A DNA stretch of 64,000 nt from Eremochloa ophiuroides (Eukaryota > Streptophyta > Magnoliopsida > Poales > Poaceae): the NCBI GenBank assembly GCA_038502445.1, contig JAHLJS010000007.1, positions 79,033,868 to 79,097,867 on the forward strand, written 5' to 3'. Each line of letters opens with the position of its first letter. Positions within the stretch are counted from its first letter, which is position 1. The position numbers and the translations under genes are program-made. Below, piece after piece: positions 44,645-55,921 of this stretch. The notes under the pieces are model-generated. The model saw only the letters and a program-made list of their open reading frames with translations. It made no database searches and was not told the DNA's origin.

Positions 44645-45414
44645 GCCCCCTCATGCGAAATGACAGCTTTACCCTCACGATTCGGCGTTTTCAGTTCTCC
44701 AATTTTTGTGCAGGATCACCTGCCCGGCTGCCCCTTTCAAAGCACTCATTTTCTTTGCTGGGTGAGTCAAAATCTTTTAATTTTTTTGTTAATAGTATTT
44801 GCAAAAATAAAAAACATTTATATCTTCAAATAAATTCATTATAAGTATAATCCACGATCAACATAATAAATTTTGTTACATTAGTATTTATACTAGCACA
44901 AGTGTCCGTGCATTGCAACGGGTGAATTACATATTATACAAATAAAAATACTATAGATATTAATAATAACACAGATAGTATTGGTCAGTGACCAATTCAA
45001 CTGGCTGAGACTGATATTGAACATCATAGAAAATTATTGTGTTCAGTTAGAAAACAAAACATATAGAGAGAGAACTTTTCTCAAGAAACACGCCAATCGC
45101 CCTTGCGTGTAAAGCTTTTTTTACAAAAAAAAAAATTGTAGCAGGTAGGTTAACTCTTGCAATAAGTGTTTAATCATAGCTCATATATTTATCTCTTGAT
45201 TTATATATAAACTATGTAATTAATTTTTTTATATATATTTAATATTCAGTGTCTAATTGATATGATAAATTTTGAGAATTTTGAAGTGAAACTAAACATG
45301 ATTATAATTTATTTTGTTAAACTCAGATCTGTTGGCAGCCGGAGAAGCCATTACTTTTTTTTTCTTCCAACCGCTAGTTGTAGTCTCGAGCATTAGCCTC
45401 AGCTCGGTATATTA
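44645..45414. other. Upstream DNA with a CGTGCATTGCAACGGG repeat motif
   Basis: The near part (44645-44800) would be the promoter of the DUF1618 gene; no clear TATA was chosen. Farther out the DNA is AT-rich. The stretch CTAGCACAAGTGTCCGTGCATTGCAACGGG (44893-44922 region) recurs in variant form near 51100-51131, and similar strings are common at the ends of grass repeats. No gene is seen. Confidence 0.5.
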
Positions 45415-45754
45415 GGGGGCGTTTGGTTCCCTTCTCTAGAGAGCCCGCATCGTATATGGGAGCTAGGGTCCAACTCGACAGGCTATGATGGTGTAGGCTT
45501 TCTTTGTTTTGTTGGTTGCATGCGCAGAGTTTGGCTGATTAGAGATACTGTTTGGTTGTTCACATGAAGATGTATAGTATAGATCAAAGTAGATTAATAA
45601 GTGGTTATACAATATTTAACTTATGTAACTACACTCTAATAGTCGTAACTTTGCTTCTAATATCTTAATCTACTTTAAAATACATTAATACTAGTTAATA
45701 TACATTAATCACTTGTTAATAGCATTATCAAGAAAATATGTGCTACACCATGCG

Positions 45755-45805
45755 AGCCTGGCTCACCAGAAACGCAAATGAAATCCGTATCTGGTGAGCC
45801 AGGCT
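45755..45805. repeat. Perfect 16-bp inverted repeat
   Basis: AGCCTGGCTCACCAGA (45755-45770) and its exact complement (45790-45805) are separated by 19 nt. They lie in the Tourist-like element, 14 bp from the LTR retrotransposon insertion point. Confidence 0.9.
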
Positions 45806-45819
45806 GTGGGCTACCTTTT

Positions 45820-46820
45820 TGTCGGGTACCTAAGTATGGGGTACCCAACTTTATCACAAAACCATCTCGGCCCAACATACAAAAGGCCCAAGATAAGCCC
45901 AACAAGGACACCTCTATTCCATCCGACCCCCCGCGGCAGGGGTCGGGGCGCTCCGATTCGCCCGACCCTCCGCGACAGAGGTCGGGAACCTCCGATTCGC
46001 CCGACCCTCCACGATAGGGGTCGGGAACCTCCGATTCGCCCGATCCTCCGCAGTCGAATTCGGGCGCGCTTCTCCAGGAAGGGCCGACACCCAATCCAGA
46101 CGCAATCCTCTCTGACCAAACTTACAGGCACAGTCATATCGGTGGGTCCCGCGACAAGACCTTACCGCCCTTTTGACTCTATGACCGTCATCATACCGAC
46201 TAGACGTCTACTTTATATCTATACTCTGCCCAAGGGCGGCGAGCATGGAAACACCCCCGCCTGGGGAAGGTAATAGCCATCATCGCCTCAGGTCTCGAAT
46301 CTCTACATAAGTCAAAACTACAGGAGCGACACGACGCCGATAAAGCAGGTTGCACCAGGACAGACCATCATCACGCCTCGTCACGCCTCGCTGACACCGA
46401 GCAAGCAGACCTCGGTCCTTCTTCTCCAAGCCAAGCGAATACGTTGTGATGTAAATGTACGACTTAGCCCCTCCTTGTGACTATAAAAGGAGGCGGCGCG
46501 GTCATTCCCTGGGGAGAGGCTCAGCCGGGACGCACCAGCACGCACTCCATTCGCTCAAGTCCACAATACTTGAACACTTCCCCACTCACACACACACAGA
46601 GACTTGGGAGCACCTCCCTCTCTCGCCAGCTTGTACGCCCCTACGCAAGCACTTCGGTGCAAGATAATACAAGCCTCCTCCCCCCAACTGGACGTAGGGC
46701 CTTCTTTGTCCGAACCAGTATAAATCTTGTGTCCATCTTGCATCACCACCCGGGAATGGGGGCACACGCTCGCAAATTTACCAGTCGGTTCGGGACACCC
46801 CGGTTTCTAAAACACCGACA
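45820..46820 (+). repeat. 5' LTR of the non-autonomous Gypsy-type element
   Basis: U3 holds three to four tandem units of about 30 bp (GACAGGGGTCGGGAACCTCCGATTCGCCC type, 45930-46060). TATAAAAGG is at 46482-46490, followed by a leader. Confidence 0.95.
46482..46490 (+). promoter_or_regulatory. TATA box of the non-autonomous LTR
   Basis: TATAAAAGG in the context GACTATAAAAGGAGGCGG. The same box is at 49279-49287 in the right LTR. Confidence 0.75.
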
Positions 46821-48615
46821 GTTGGCGCGCCAGGTAGGGGCTGCGTGTGTCACGCCAATTTCCCCATCTATTTCTGGGTGGCAAGCCACTATGCTCCCTC
46901 GCAAGAGGCCTGTCCGTCGCGAGCCCGGCTACGGACGAGCATCCCCTGCGGGGGGACCATGTCACGCCAGCGCCAACCGAGCTGATCTCCGGATCGTTTA
47001 TTCCGGCAACCCGTCGACCGCTTCCACGCTACGGAGGGCGGCGGACCGACCACTCCGAGCTCGCTCAACACCATCGCCATGACGGAGATGATCCGCACGG
47101 ACTCCTTTGAGCTATCGAACAGATACGTTAATCCTTCCCTAAATTTATGAGTCTCTTATTTTCTGCAACGAGCAAAGTTTTCTCTGTAAATGCTTATTTT
47201 TTAGTGTGCATCCGAGTCTTGCCTTGAAAGCACCATGCTTTTGCTCGCTGAGAGTAATTCTAGGTTCCGCCCTGGTAAAGCCGAACCGCCCCTTTGGCTC
47301 CCGACCTCTCGAGCCAGAAAAAACCGAAAAGAAGTGAAAAGCTACTGCGATGCTTCCCACGAACCCTCTTTGGCCTAGCGAAAACGTGTGAGGGACTCGA
47401 AAGAACGAAAGGAGTCGCAGAGGACAGAGCCGGAAGAGACGCAGGGCCGCCTACGCCGCGGGGCTACGGCACCCTCACTCTTCCACTCCGCGTCCGAAGG
47501 CAACTTGAATTCGGAAGAGGAACTCGTACGTTTGAAACTAGAAAGAAGTAGGGCTACATGGGAAGCAATCGTGGTTCCTATTCCTTTCTCTTCAGCCATT
47601 CTCGCAAAAAGAGGTCGGTCCGGGTCGAGTCTAGCGAGACTCTATCAATGTGCGATGTAATTCTAAAATCGATAGAATCGCCCTCTCACGACTTTAAAAT
47701 CTTTTGGTTGCATTCGCCGCATTGCAAGTGGGGATAGATCTTACTCTGGTAAGATCAAACCCCCCTCGAGGGCTAGGACGAGGGGAACCCTCGGACTCTC
47801 CCGAGCAGAAGAAAAATTTCGAGACTAAAATTTCGAAACGTGCTATCACTTTTTTGTCCGTCTTCCCGAGCCTGCTCAAGTTAAGCAAAAAGTACGTAAA
47901 AACTTGGAAGAATAAGAGAGGTCCCAGAGGACAGAGCCGGTCGAGCCGAAGGGCCGCCTACGCCTCCGGGCTACGGCACCCTCACTCGCCACTCCGCGTC
48001 CGAAGGCCAAACTCGAGTTCGGAAAAGGGACTTACGCACTCAGCGCTTAACAACAGCAGACAGCTCGGAAAGACGTGACTCCGGTTTCTTTTCTAAGTCT
48101 CTCTTTCACTGAAAAACTCGCATACTTTGGCCGAGCCTACGCCACTAAACGCTACGGCGCCCAAAGTGTTTCCCAGGGTACGACGGCCCAGGGATGGAGT
48201 CAAGCAAAGGAGAATAAAACTTAAAAGAAACAAACGCCAAAAACGAACGTGCACAAATATTTACATGAATATTAGGGGCCACGAAGGGCCGCATGTTTGT
48301 TTTTTCTGACAACCACTCACACAGACTTCTTAAAGGGCACTGCGGCCCGTCCTTCTTCTATGGCAGGTCTAAGGGAAGGAGCTCGACTTCGGTCTCGAAC
48401 AGCTTGACCAGTGCCTTGGAACCCAGCGGCGTCGATCGGAGACAAAGCCTCTGGACGGATACTACATCCCTCCAGAGCCTCGGGGGCTACACCCGGCGGG
48501 TGCGCTCGCGCGCACCCACCGGAGAAACTAACACAAAATCTTCCTCTTACCAGGTAACGGAGGAACTCAAGCCTATGAAGGAGTAAGTTCACTCCTCCAC
48601 AGGCTCGGGGGCTAC
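46821..48615 (+). other. Interior of the non-autonomous element
   Basis: GC-rich DNA without recognisable retrotransposon coding domains. A stretch of about 105 bp is present twice, at 47421-47525 and 47925-48035 (GGACAGAGCCGG, GGGCCGCCTACGCC, GGGCTACGGCACCCTCACTC, CACTCCGCGTCCGAAGGC). Several short open frames overlap here and none looks real. Confidence 0.75.
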
Positions 48616-49617
48616 TGTCGGGTACCTAAGTATGGGGTAGCCAACTTCATCACAAAACCATCTCGGCCCAACATACAAAAGGCCCAAGATAAGCCCAACA
48701 AGGACACCTCTATTCCACCCGACCCCCCGCGGCAGGGGTCGGGGCGCTCCGATTCGCCCTGACCCTCCGCGACAGGGGTCGGGAACCTCTGATTCGCCCG
48801 ACCCTCCACGATAGGGGTCGGGAACCTCCGATTCGCCCGATCCTCCGCAGTCGAATTCGGGCGCGCTTCTCCAGGAAGGGCCGACACCCAATCCAGACGC
48901 AATCCTTTCTGACCAAACTTACAGGCACAGTCATATCGGTGGGTCCCGCGACAAGACCTTACCGCCCTTTTGACTCTATGACCGTCATCATACCGACTAG
49001 ACGTCTACTTTATATCTATACTCTGCCCAAGGGCGGCGAGCATGGAAACACCCCCGCCTGGGGAAGGCAATAGCCATCATCGCCTCAGGTCTCGAATCTC
49101 TACATAAGTCAAAACTACAGGAGCGACACGACGCCGATAAAGCAGGTTGCACCAGGACAGACCATCATCACGCCTCGTCACGCCTCGCTGACACCGAGCA
49201 AGCAGACCTCGGTCCTTCTTCTCCAAGCCAAGAGAATACGTTGTGATGTAAATGTACGACTTAGCCCCTCCTTGTGACTATAAAAGGAGGCGGCGCGGTC
49301 ATTCCCTGGGGAGAGGCTCAGCCGGGACGCACCAGCACGCACTCCATTCGCTCAAGTCCACAATACTTGAACACTTCCCCACTCACATACACACAGAGAC
49401 TTGGGAGCACCTCCCTCTCTCGCCAGCTTGTACGCCCCTATGCAAGCACTTCGGTGCAAGATAATACAAGCCTCCTCCCCCCAACTGGACGTAGGGCCTT
49501 CTTTGCCCGAACCAGTATAAATCTTGTGTCCATCTTGCATCACCACCCGGGAATGGGGGCACACGCTCGCAAATTTACCAGTCGGTTCGGGACACCCCGG
49601 TTTCTAAAACACCGACA
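48616..49617 (+). repeat. 3' LTR of the non-autonomous Gypsy-type element
   Basis: A near-identical copy of 45820-46820. Confidence 0.95.
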
Positions 49618-49728
49618 CTTTTGCATCCCGTGAGCTAAGTTCAAACTTTAATACAGACAACCAAACGTGCCAAACTTGCATCTCGAGAGCTTGGTTGTGG
49701 CATATATAGGCAACCAAACGCCGCCTTA

Positions 49729-49983
49729 ATGCGCCGGCGATTTGCTCTCTCTGCCTCTGCTCCCCTTTTCCCCAACGCCGAGCCTCTGGCCTCTCGTCTC
49801 TAGCTGCGTCACCTCTCTCTGCCTGGGAGCACCGCTCCCCTTTTCTCCAAGGCCGAACCTCTCGCACCTGCTCATAGGTCCCCTCGCCAGACATGTTGAG
49901 TGGAAATCAAGCCGACGGCATGGGCTGGTGGCTCACACATTCGGCCCACGAGAGGCGGAGTAAGCAACCAGTCTTTTTGTTTT
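49729..49983. other. Unassigned flank, with first copy of a 74-bp duplication
   Basis: Pyrimidine-rich DNA of unknown origin. From about 49930 it carries GGCTCACACATTCGGCCC and CACGAGAGGCGGAGTAAGCAAC, which recurs from 50936 on the other side of the MITE. Confidence 0.6.
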
Positions 49984-50906
49984 GGAAAAAGTCCATTTTA
50001 CCTCCCTCAACTATAGCTCCAGTTTGTTTTTCCTCCCTCAACTACGAAACCAGATATCTAGCACCCTCAACTATTGAAACAGTTCATTTTGCCTCCCTGG
50101 AGTGGTTTTAAAGGGTTTCGAAGGTGGTTTTGTTTTTTTTATTTTGGCTGAAACTTTAAAAAATCATAGTAAATCATAAAAAAATCATAAAATGAAAAAT
50201 CAACTTGCATTGGAGTCCACATGAGTATCTATACAGATTAAATATATAATATAGTATTTGTTATTACAAATTTTTTTTGTTATTTTTAAAATATATTATT
50301 TTATATAATTAATTCATAACAGTAGTTTCTATGGTCCAATTGCTGTAAACTTTTTACAATGAGCTTAATATTTCATGATTGAACCATGATAAAAATTTCA
50401 AGCTCATTGGATCATATATAACTTAGTTATAGAATTATTTTAGCTTTCGCTTATTAAAACTAAATAAATCTATAACTAAGTTATATATGAAACAATGAGC
50501 ATCAAACTTTTACTATAGTTCAGATATACAAAAGATATATTACCATAAAACTTTCACCACAATTAGACCATAGAAACTTCATCTATGAATTAATTATGTG
50601 AAAACATATATTTAAATTTACAACACACAATTATAATTATATTATATATTTAATCTGTATAGATACTCATGTGGACTCCAATGCAATTTGATTTATCATT
50701 TTATGATTTTTCTATAATTTACTATGATTTTTCAAAGTTTTAGCCAAAATAAAAAATGCAAAACCACCTTCAAAACCCTTCAAAACCACTCCAAGAGGTA
50801 AAATAAACTGTTTCAATAGTTGAAGGTGCTAGATGTCTGGTTTCGTAGTTGAGGGAGGAAAAACAAACTAGAGCTATAGTTAAGGGAGATAAAATGGATT
50901 TTTTTC
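49984..50906. mobile_element. Mutator-like MITE with 9-bp target duplication
   Basis: The inverted ends are about 200 bp long (GGAAAAAGTCCATTTTACCT on the left, complement GAAAAAAATCCATTTTATCT on the right). It is flanked by TTTTGTTTT at 49975-49983 and 50907-50915. The repeated phrase CCTCCCTCAACTA places it in the same broad family as 40126-40892 and 59723-60018. The interior is AT-rich and partly palindromic, with no ORF. Confidence 0.9.
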
Positions 50907-50915
50907 TTTTGTTTT

Positions 50916-51053
50916 TAATCGAACTCCATGCTGTCGGCTCACACGTTCGGCCCACGAGAGGCGGAGTAAGCAACAAGGTCCTTTTTTAATCAAACTGGAC
51001 CGCAGAGGCCGTGGCGTAAGTGACGGTGGACAGAGACTGCGGACGGTTATGGT
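50916..51053. other. Second copy of the 74-bp duplication and flank
   Basis: GGCTCACACGTTCGGCCC and CACGAGAGGCGGAGTAAGCAAC at 50936-50975 match 49930-49969. Removing the MITE and one target duplication leaves the two copies 74 bp apart. Confidence 0.75.
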
Positions 51054-52478
51054 TGGATGGCTGGACGAAAAAAGAGTCGAAAAACTTCTCGCTTTATTAG
51101 TACTAGTAAAAGTGCTCGTGCGTTGCAACGGGTTACTTCAAGTAGATTTTCACTTTTTTAGCCACGGGTTACTTCAAGTAGATTTTCACTTTTTTAGCCA
51201 CGGAACTGTATTTTTCTCTCATAACAATTCTGTCGTAAAATTATGCGTATCGTATGAGTTTAAGTCAGTTGAAACTTGGATGGAAGATATGTTTTATTCA
51301 CTTGGGATTCATTTTTTTATTGATATTAACAGTTGGGTAAACATGCTCATGGCACCATATGATTCTATTTTATTTTATTGCCATCGTGACTGCATGAGTT
51401 TGTATGATATACGTGTCCCAACTATGGTTGACGAGGCTAACTAGTGGTGTGTTCGCTTAGACCTTACCGTATGCGGACCGGAAGCCATGGTTAGACCACA
51501 ATAGAGGACGTAAATTTTGCTACACGTCATCCACGCTGCAGTCTGCGATGGTGGCGGTGACGTCGCAGCTCGTTGCTCTTCTGCATCTCTGGGTAGAACT
51601 GGCACGCGCCTCCCGTCGCGACGGCCGCGACCGAAGTGTGGGATGGCGTGGAACTTGACAATAACGGCGGATACAACACCGGTGAGGAGCAGCTGCGCGT
51701 CAACGACGTGTACTCGGGCGGCGGCGACTACGACGCTGAGGAGGAGCAGGTAGAGGTAGAGGACGTCTTTCAGGACGGGCGGTGAGCATTGGAGATAGAG
51801 GACGTCTTTCAGAGCGTGCGGCGAGCGTCGGACGTCACCTCGGCGGTGGCGGTGGCGACGGACAGCGGCGACTACGACGTTGGTGAGGAGCAGCTAGAGG
51901 TAGAGGACGTCGTTTAGGGCAGGCGGCGAGTATTGGAGATAGAGGACGTCTTTCAGGGCGGACGACGAGCGCCGGCGGTGGCGACGGGCAGCGGCGACGG
52001 GCAGCGGCGACTACGACGTTGGTGAGGAGCAGCTAGAGGTAGAGGACGTCTTTCAGGGCGGGCGGCGAGTATTGGAGATAAAAGACGTCTTTTAGGGCGG
52101 ACGACGAGCGCCGGACGTCACCTCGGCGGCGGCGGTGGCGATGGGTAGCGGTGAGTACGACGTTGGTGAGGAGCAGCTAGAGGTAGAGAACATCTTTCAG
52201 GGTGAGCGACGAGCATCGGAGATAGAGGACATGTTTCAGGGCGGGCGGCGAGCGCGTGACGTCACCTCGGCGGCGGTGATGTGGAGGCGTGTCTTCTCTT
52301 GACCGAGTTTGGAGCGTCAAGTAGTAAGGCTGCGATATTAGCGAGTGGGCTGGATAGGAGTCTAAATTAGAATGGGTGTTGGGCTGGGACTGAGAAAAAA
52401 GAATGAGTGGAAAAAACCGTTGAATCGGATTGAATGGGGCTGACGAAAATTTTGATTTTGGTGAAGAAATCTTCTCGT

Positions 52479-52519
<41 letters not shown>
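51054..52519. mobile_element. Unclassified repeat bounded by CTTCTCG.TTTATTA motifs
   Basis: The left side has ACTTCTCGCTTTATTAGTACT (from about 51084) followed by GTGCTCGTGCGTTGCAACGGG. The right side has TCTTCTCGTTTTATTAATATA (from about 52471) running into a TA microsatellite (about 52486-52518). A 28-bp piece (GGGTTACTTCAAGTAGATTT...) is doubled at 51130-51200. The middle is GC-rich with tandem units. I do not recognise the family and have no target duplication. Confidence 0.35.
51732..52290. repeat. GC-rich tandem repeat, period about 139-144 bp
   Basis: Units begin at the GACG of CTACGACGTTGGTGAGGAGC-type sequence, at 51732, 51876, 52015 and 52159 (spacings 144, 139, 144). Each contains GAGGTAGAGGACGTC..TTCAGG and CACCTCGGCGG. 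Each unit translates in part to EEQLEVEDVFQ, but frames are interrupted, so it is not a working gene; a captured coding fragment is possible. Confidence 0.8.
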
Positions 52520-52628
52520 CTTAATTTTGAATCGAAGATGTGGACTTCTGTTGGGACGGACGGATCAATATATGATGAAAGAAACTAACTAAAAAAGCAC
52601 TTCATATAAAAGTAAAACCATTACTATC
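52520..52628. other. Unassigned DNA
   Basis: Short AT-rich stretch with no recognisable feature. Confidence 0.5.
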
Positions 52629-52630
52629 TA

Positions 52631-52871
52631 CTACCTCTGTCTTCGTGTTGCGTGTCAACTAGAATAGTTCATGTTTGACCAAGTTTCTAGTGAATAATAT
52701 TTATATTTATAGCTCTAAATTAATATATTATGAAAATATATTTTATAATTAATTTATTGGTGTTTATTTGACATTATAAATATTTATAATTTTTTATTTA
52801 TATTTGGTCAAAGTTAGTGTATTGAAACATGCTACTATGCTAGAATTGCATAATCAAAGAGATAGGGGGAG
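52631..52871. mobile_element. Stowaway-like MITE
   Basis: The left end is CTACCTCTGTCTTCG and the right end is the complement of CTCCCCCTATCTCTTTG, both near the Stowaway consensus CTCCCTCCGT. TA flanks both sides (52629-52630 and 52872-52873). It is about 241 bp, AT-rich and partly palindromic, with the typical TTGACCAAGTTT and TTTGGTCAAAG internal pair. Confidence 0.85.
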
Positions 52872-52897
52872 TATAACCTTGAGGCATACTTAAATTG

Positions 52898-53987
52898 GGT
52901 ATGTTTAGTTACCTAACTATCTCTAACTCAGGCTTCCTTGAGCCACCTTCAGGCTATTTGGTTGTCTGTCTGAAGGTCTAAACTAGGCTCCAGGAGGCCC
53001 CCAACCACTCCCAAGCCTGGCTCTAGAAAAACGGATGAGAGATCCGTTTTCTGGGAGCCAAGCTTGGCTAAGCTCTCGCGCGCCTGTATTGAAGTTCCAT
53101 CACCGCTCTTCGCTCGCCCCTCACCGTGGTTTCTTCGCGTCAGCGCCCTTTCTTCCCCGTCGGAGCTCGCTGCTGGTGCTCCTCGTCTGCCTCCGCGCCA
53201 CCGGTGCTCCACTCGTCGATGCTCCCCGCTGGTCAGCACTTTGCTGGAGCTCCCACCGGCCACCACACGAGCGTCGCACGAGGCCTCGTCGGCGACCACG
53301 CGAGCGCTGAGCGAGCTCCCTCCGGCCACCACGCGTGCCTTGTGCGAGCCCCTACCAACCACCACGCTTGAACAGCGTGAGCCGCTGCAGACTGTTGCGT
53401 GAGCTCTCACCGGCCACCTCGAATGTGTCATGCGAGCTCTCGCCGTGCGCGCGCGAGCTCCAGCCGGCCACCACGCGTTCGCTGCACGAGTCCCCGACCG
53501 CCGGTGGAGGACAAGGACACGCTCTACTCAAGTCTCCTAAACTCACCACCACCACCACCACCACCAGTCCACCACCACCACGAAGGAGGCGGTGGCAGGG
53601 ACGACAACACGACACTCGACCTGGTGGCGGTAGGGCGAGACAGGAGGGGCTGTGGCCGGCCATGGGGAGCAAGCAGCGCGCTCGACCTTGCTCGCCCCCA
53701 ACCGCGACGAGGTCCGGCGTGCCATCCTCATCGGCAATGGTGTCCGCCCAATAGGTGCTCGACGAATTGACTCAAAGGAGGGAAACTTACCCATACAGAG
53801 AAGAGGTAACCTAACCATATGCAAAGCAAGCCATCCAACCAAACAAACTTGTATCAAGCCTGGCTTAGAATAAACAGACAACCAAACAACGGTAAACAAC
53901 CGTAGATTATCTTCGTGGGAACAGGCTAAGTCTAGCCTAGCTAGAATTTGCTAGCCAGTGTAGCCGGAGAAGTGAACCAAACAAACC
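52898..53987. mobile_element. DNA element with GC-rich, repeat-built interior
   Basis: Imperfect inverted ends GGTATGTTTAGTT and GGTTTGTTTGGTT (right end complemented) enclose AT/CAACCAAAC-rich arms. The interior (about 53080-53770) is GC-rich, with imperfect tandem units of about 40 bp carrying CCGGCCACCACGCG (53250-53490) and a CCACCACCACCACC run. An internal hairpin (AAAACGGATGAGAGATCCGTTTT) is at 53029-53051. Open frames in the GC-rich part exist on both strands and are compositional. No target duplication was confirmed. Confidence 0.5.
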
Positions 53988-54407
53988 TATTGTGTTTAAT
54001 CTCCCATCTTAATTTTTTTTGTTGTTTTAGTCCACCCTTTTATAAATGGATCTAAACATCATGGCCTAAAACAACAAAAAATTTAACATTTTGCATTTAT
54101 CTTTGATACCCAAGAGACTCAAAGAGGGCAAAGAAACGTCATGTGAGCACCTGTTGTGTCTACATGCATGGCTAAATTTTTAGTGTGCAATTAAACAATA
54201 ATGTGTAAATTTGGGCATTTAACATTTATTGCAACAAAAGAATTTGCATTTCGTGTTACAAAAGTCATCTAAACATACCCTTTATGTGCCGTTTGTATCC
54301 TTTTATTTGGCTAAATTGAAATCTAGTTAATAACTTAAGCTATTTTACTTTAAATGTAACATTTCACCACTTTTCAAAGCTCATATAGTCTCTCCATACT
54401 GGTATTT
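53988..54407. other. AT-rich unassigned DNA
   Basis: It contains GTTGTTTTAGTCC and its imperfect inverse GGCCTAAAACAAC about 50 bp apart (54023-54085), suggesting a decayed small element. No gene. Confidence 0.4.
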
Positions 54408-55421
54408 ATCGGTGCTAGATTTGGTGGGTTTTAACACCGGCAAGCAAATTACGTTTTGCGGTTGAGGTTGCATGGTGTGCAAGGAGGACAAGAGGGATTA
54501 TACTGGTTCGGGCAAGGAAAGCCCTACGTATAAGTGAGAGGGAGAGAATCGTGTTGCCTTGCACTAGAGTGTTTACATAGGGGCTTACAAGCTGGGTGAG
54601 AGAGAGAGGATTTCCCAAGTCTCTAGTGAGTGTGCAAGTAATTTCTAGTCACATTGTGTCTGTGTGGTCAAGTGGAGTTGGGTTGTCGTGAGTCGCTCTA
54701 GCTGCCCACCGCCCTTCCTTTTATAGTCAAAATGGGGGAGCGGCTTACAAATGTGGCACTACTAGTACAGGTTGCTCTTCCCTTAGTCGTCGACTTGTCG
54801 TTTGCATGATCTTTGTTGAGTTCCATGATGTCGCCCCGTAAGTTGGGATTACGGTATGGCCTGGCGTCCTTTCCGTCCACTGTTACCATGGTCAGAGAGT
54901 TAGTAGTCTTGGGACGTTGACTCCCAAGGGTGGACGCTCCCTGTTTTGTGGAGACGAGATGGGATGGAACAAGGGAGTGACCACCCTCGGGCACATTCCG
55001 AGGATCTAGCGGGACCAGAGTGATGGCGTGGTTGTCCATTTGGATGGACGAGGCGGTGAGTCCTTTCCCGTCCTCACACGTCCAGCGTGTTAGGGGCTTG
55101 GACTGTCGTAGTCAGAGTTGGTGGATCCCGGCGGAGAACGGGGCGTCGTGTCATGGACTGTACAGAGAAAATCGTGCCCGTAGTGAGGCCGTCATATCCT
55201 GTCATCAGGGATGTCCTGGCGCATGGCACGTCCAGCAGGCGTGCGGGAAGTAGTGTCGCATCCCGAGTCCTGCTTGACAGGACAATGCGTAAAAAGTAGT
55301 CAGAACGACTTCTTGAGAGCCAAGATAACCTCCTGACGTCACCATCACCTTGGATCCCCTGGGCGAGCTGCGCTCGAGGGGGATTGCAAGGCTCGGGCGA
55401 ATCAGAGAATCGATGTATCAC
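54408..55421 (-). repeat. Gypsy LTR-like fragment, minus orientation
   Basis: The layout, read on the minus strand, resembles the LTR at 45820: U3, TATAAAAGG (complement of about 54718-54726), a leader with CACACAGACACAATGTGAC and CTTGGGAAATCC, and the ending AAACCCACCAAATCTAGCACCGA. The terminal bases are changed (CCGATA instead of CCGACA). No target duplication or partner LTR is present. It is a solo or truncated copy. Confidence 0.55.
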
Positions 55422-55916
55422 ACCCTAAAATTTAAATTTTGGAATGTGACATAGAAAACACTAAAGAATATTAAATGGTTTATTTTTTTTCTAAAATTTG
55501 CCAACTTTAGTTAAGTGATTGATATTCTAGATAGTCAAAAATGTGTGTTTCTAAAATTTCTAACAAGTCAATTTAATGGTTTGTAGCATTCATGTCTTCG
55601 CATAGTGTTTATGTTTGAAAAATGAATTTCAATGTTTACAAATGCGCCTATAGCTGCAGCCCGGCCAACGTGCGGCGTTTGAGCAAGCTCGAGCTCTAGC
55701 CAAGGTGGAGTGGACATGGTCCAGCGTAGCCACGTGCGGCGTAGGGGCGAGCTCCAGCTCTGGCCATGGCGGCGCGGGGAGCTCCAAACAAGCTACGACG
55801 GTGCAGGGCTGGGCGCAAGGCTGCACAAGCACGAGCTCGAGGTGTCACAGCTATACGGGAGGAGCCGAGCACACCTAATCTTAAACCTCCGCCCCGTCAG
55901 TCACAAAGGAGGGTCG
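55422..55916. other. Possible second LTR fragment and unassigned DNA
   Basis: CACACCCTAAAATTTAAATTTTGG at its left resembles the start of some grass Gypsy LTRs (TGT.ACACCC). The right part is GC-rich with two copies of ACGTGCGGCGT (about 55669 and 55731) and GAGCTC-rich phrases. No gene is seen. Confidence 0.4.
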
Positions 55917-55921
55917 AGGGT

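Larger units (their letters stand above)
45820..49617 (+). mobile_element. Non-autonomous Gypsy-type LTR retrotransposon
   Basis: LTRs of 1001 bp (45820-46820) and 1002 bp (48616-49617) begin TGTCGGGTACC and end AACACCGACA. The target duplication is CTTTT at 45815-45819 and 49618-49622. A primer-site stretch TTGGCGCGCCAGGTAGGGG follows the left LTR (46822-46840) and a polypurine tract AGGCTCGGGGGCTAC ends at 48615. The 1.8-kb interior has no gag, protease or pol motif. About ten to twelve LTR differences were seen (near 1 percent). The end sequences suggest it is mobilised by a Tat-lineage Gypsy element. Confidence 0.93.
45415..49725. mobile_element. Tourist-like element hosting an LTR retrotransposon
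   Basis: The ends GGGGGCGTTTGG and CCAAACGCCGCC form an inverted pair. TTA flanks both sides (45412-45414 and 49726-49728), the usual PIF/Harbinger target duplication. Without the nested retrotransposon (and one CTTTT) it is about 508 bp. It has no coding capacity. Confidence 0.85.

Noticed and set aside
46455..48592. Many short open frames in the non-autonomous LTR element
   Set aside because: GC-rich repeat DNA. No gag, protease, RT or known domain; frames overlap on both strands.
52949..53899. Open frames of 100-160 codons in the GC-rich block
   Set aside because: They lie in 40-bp imperfect repeats, open on both strands by composition, inside a DNA element.
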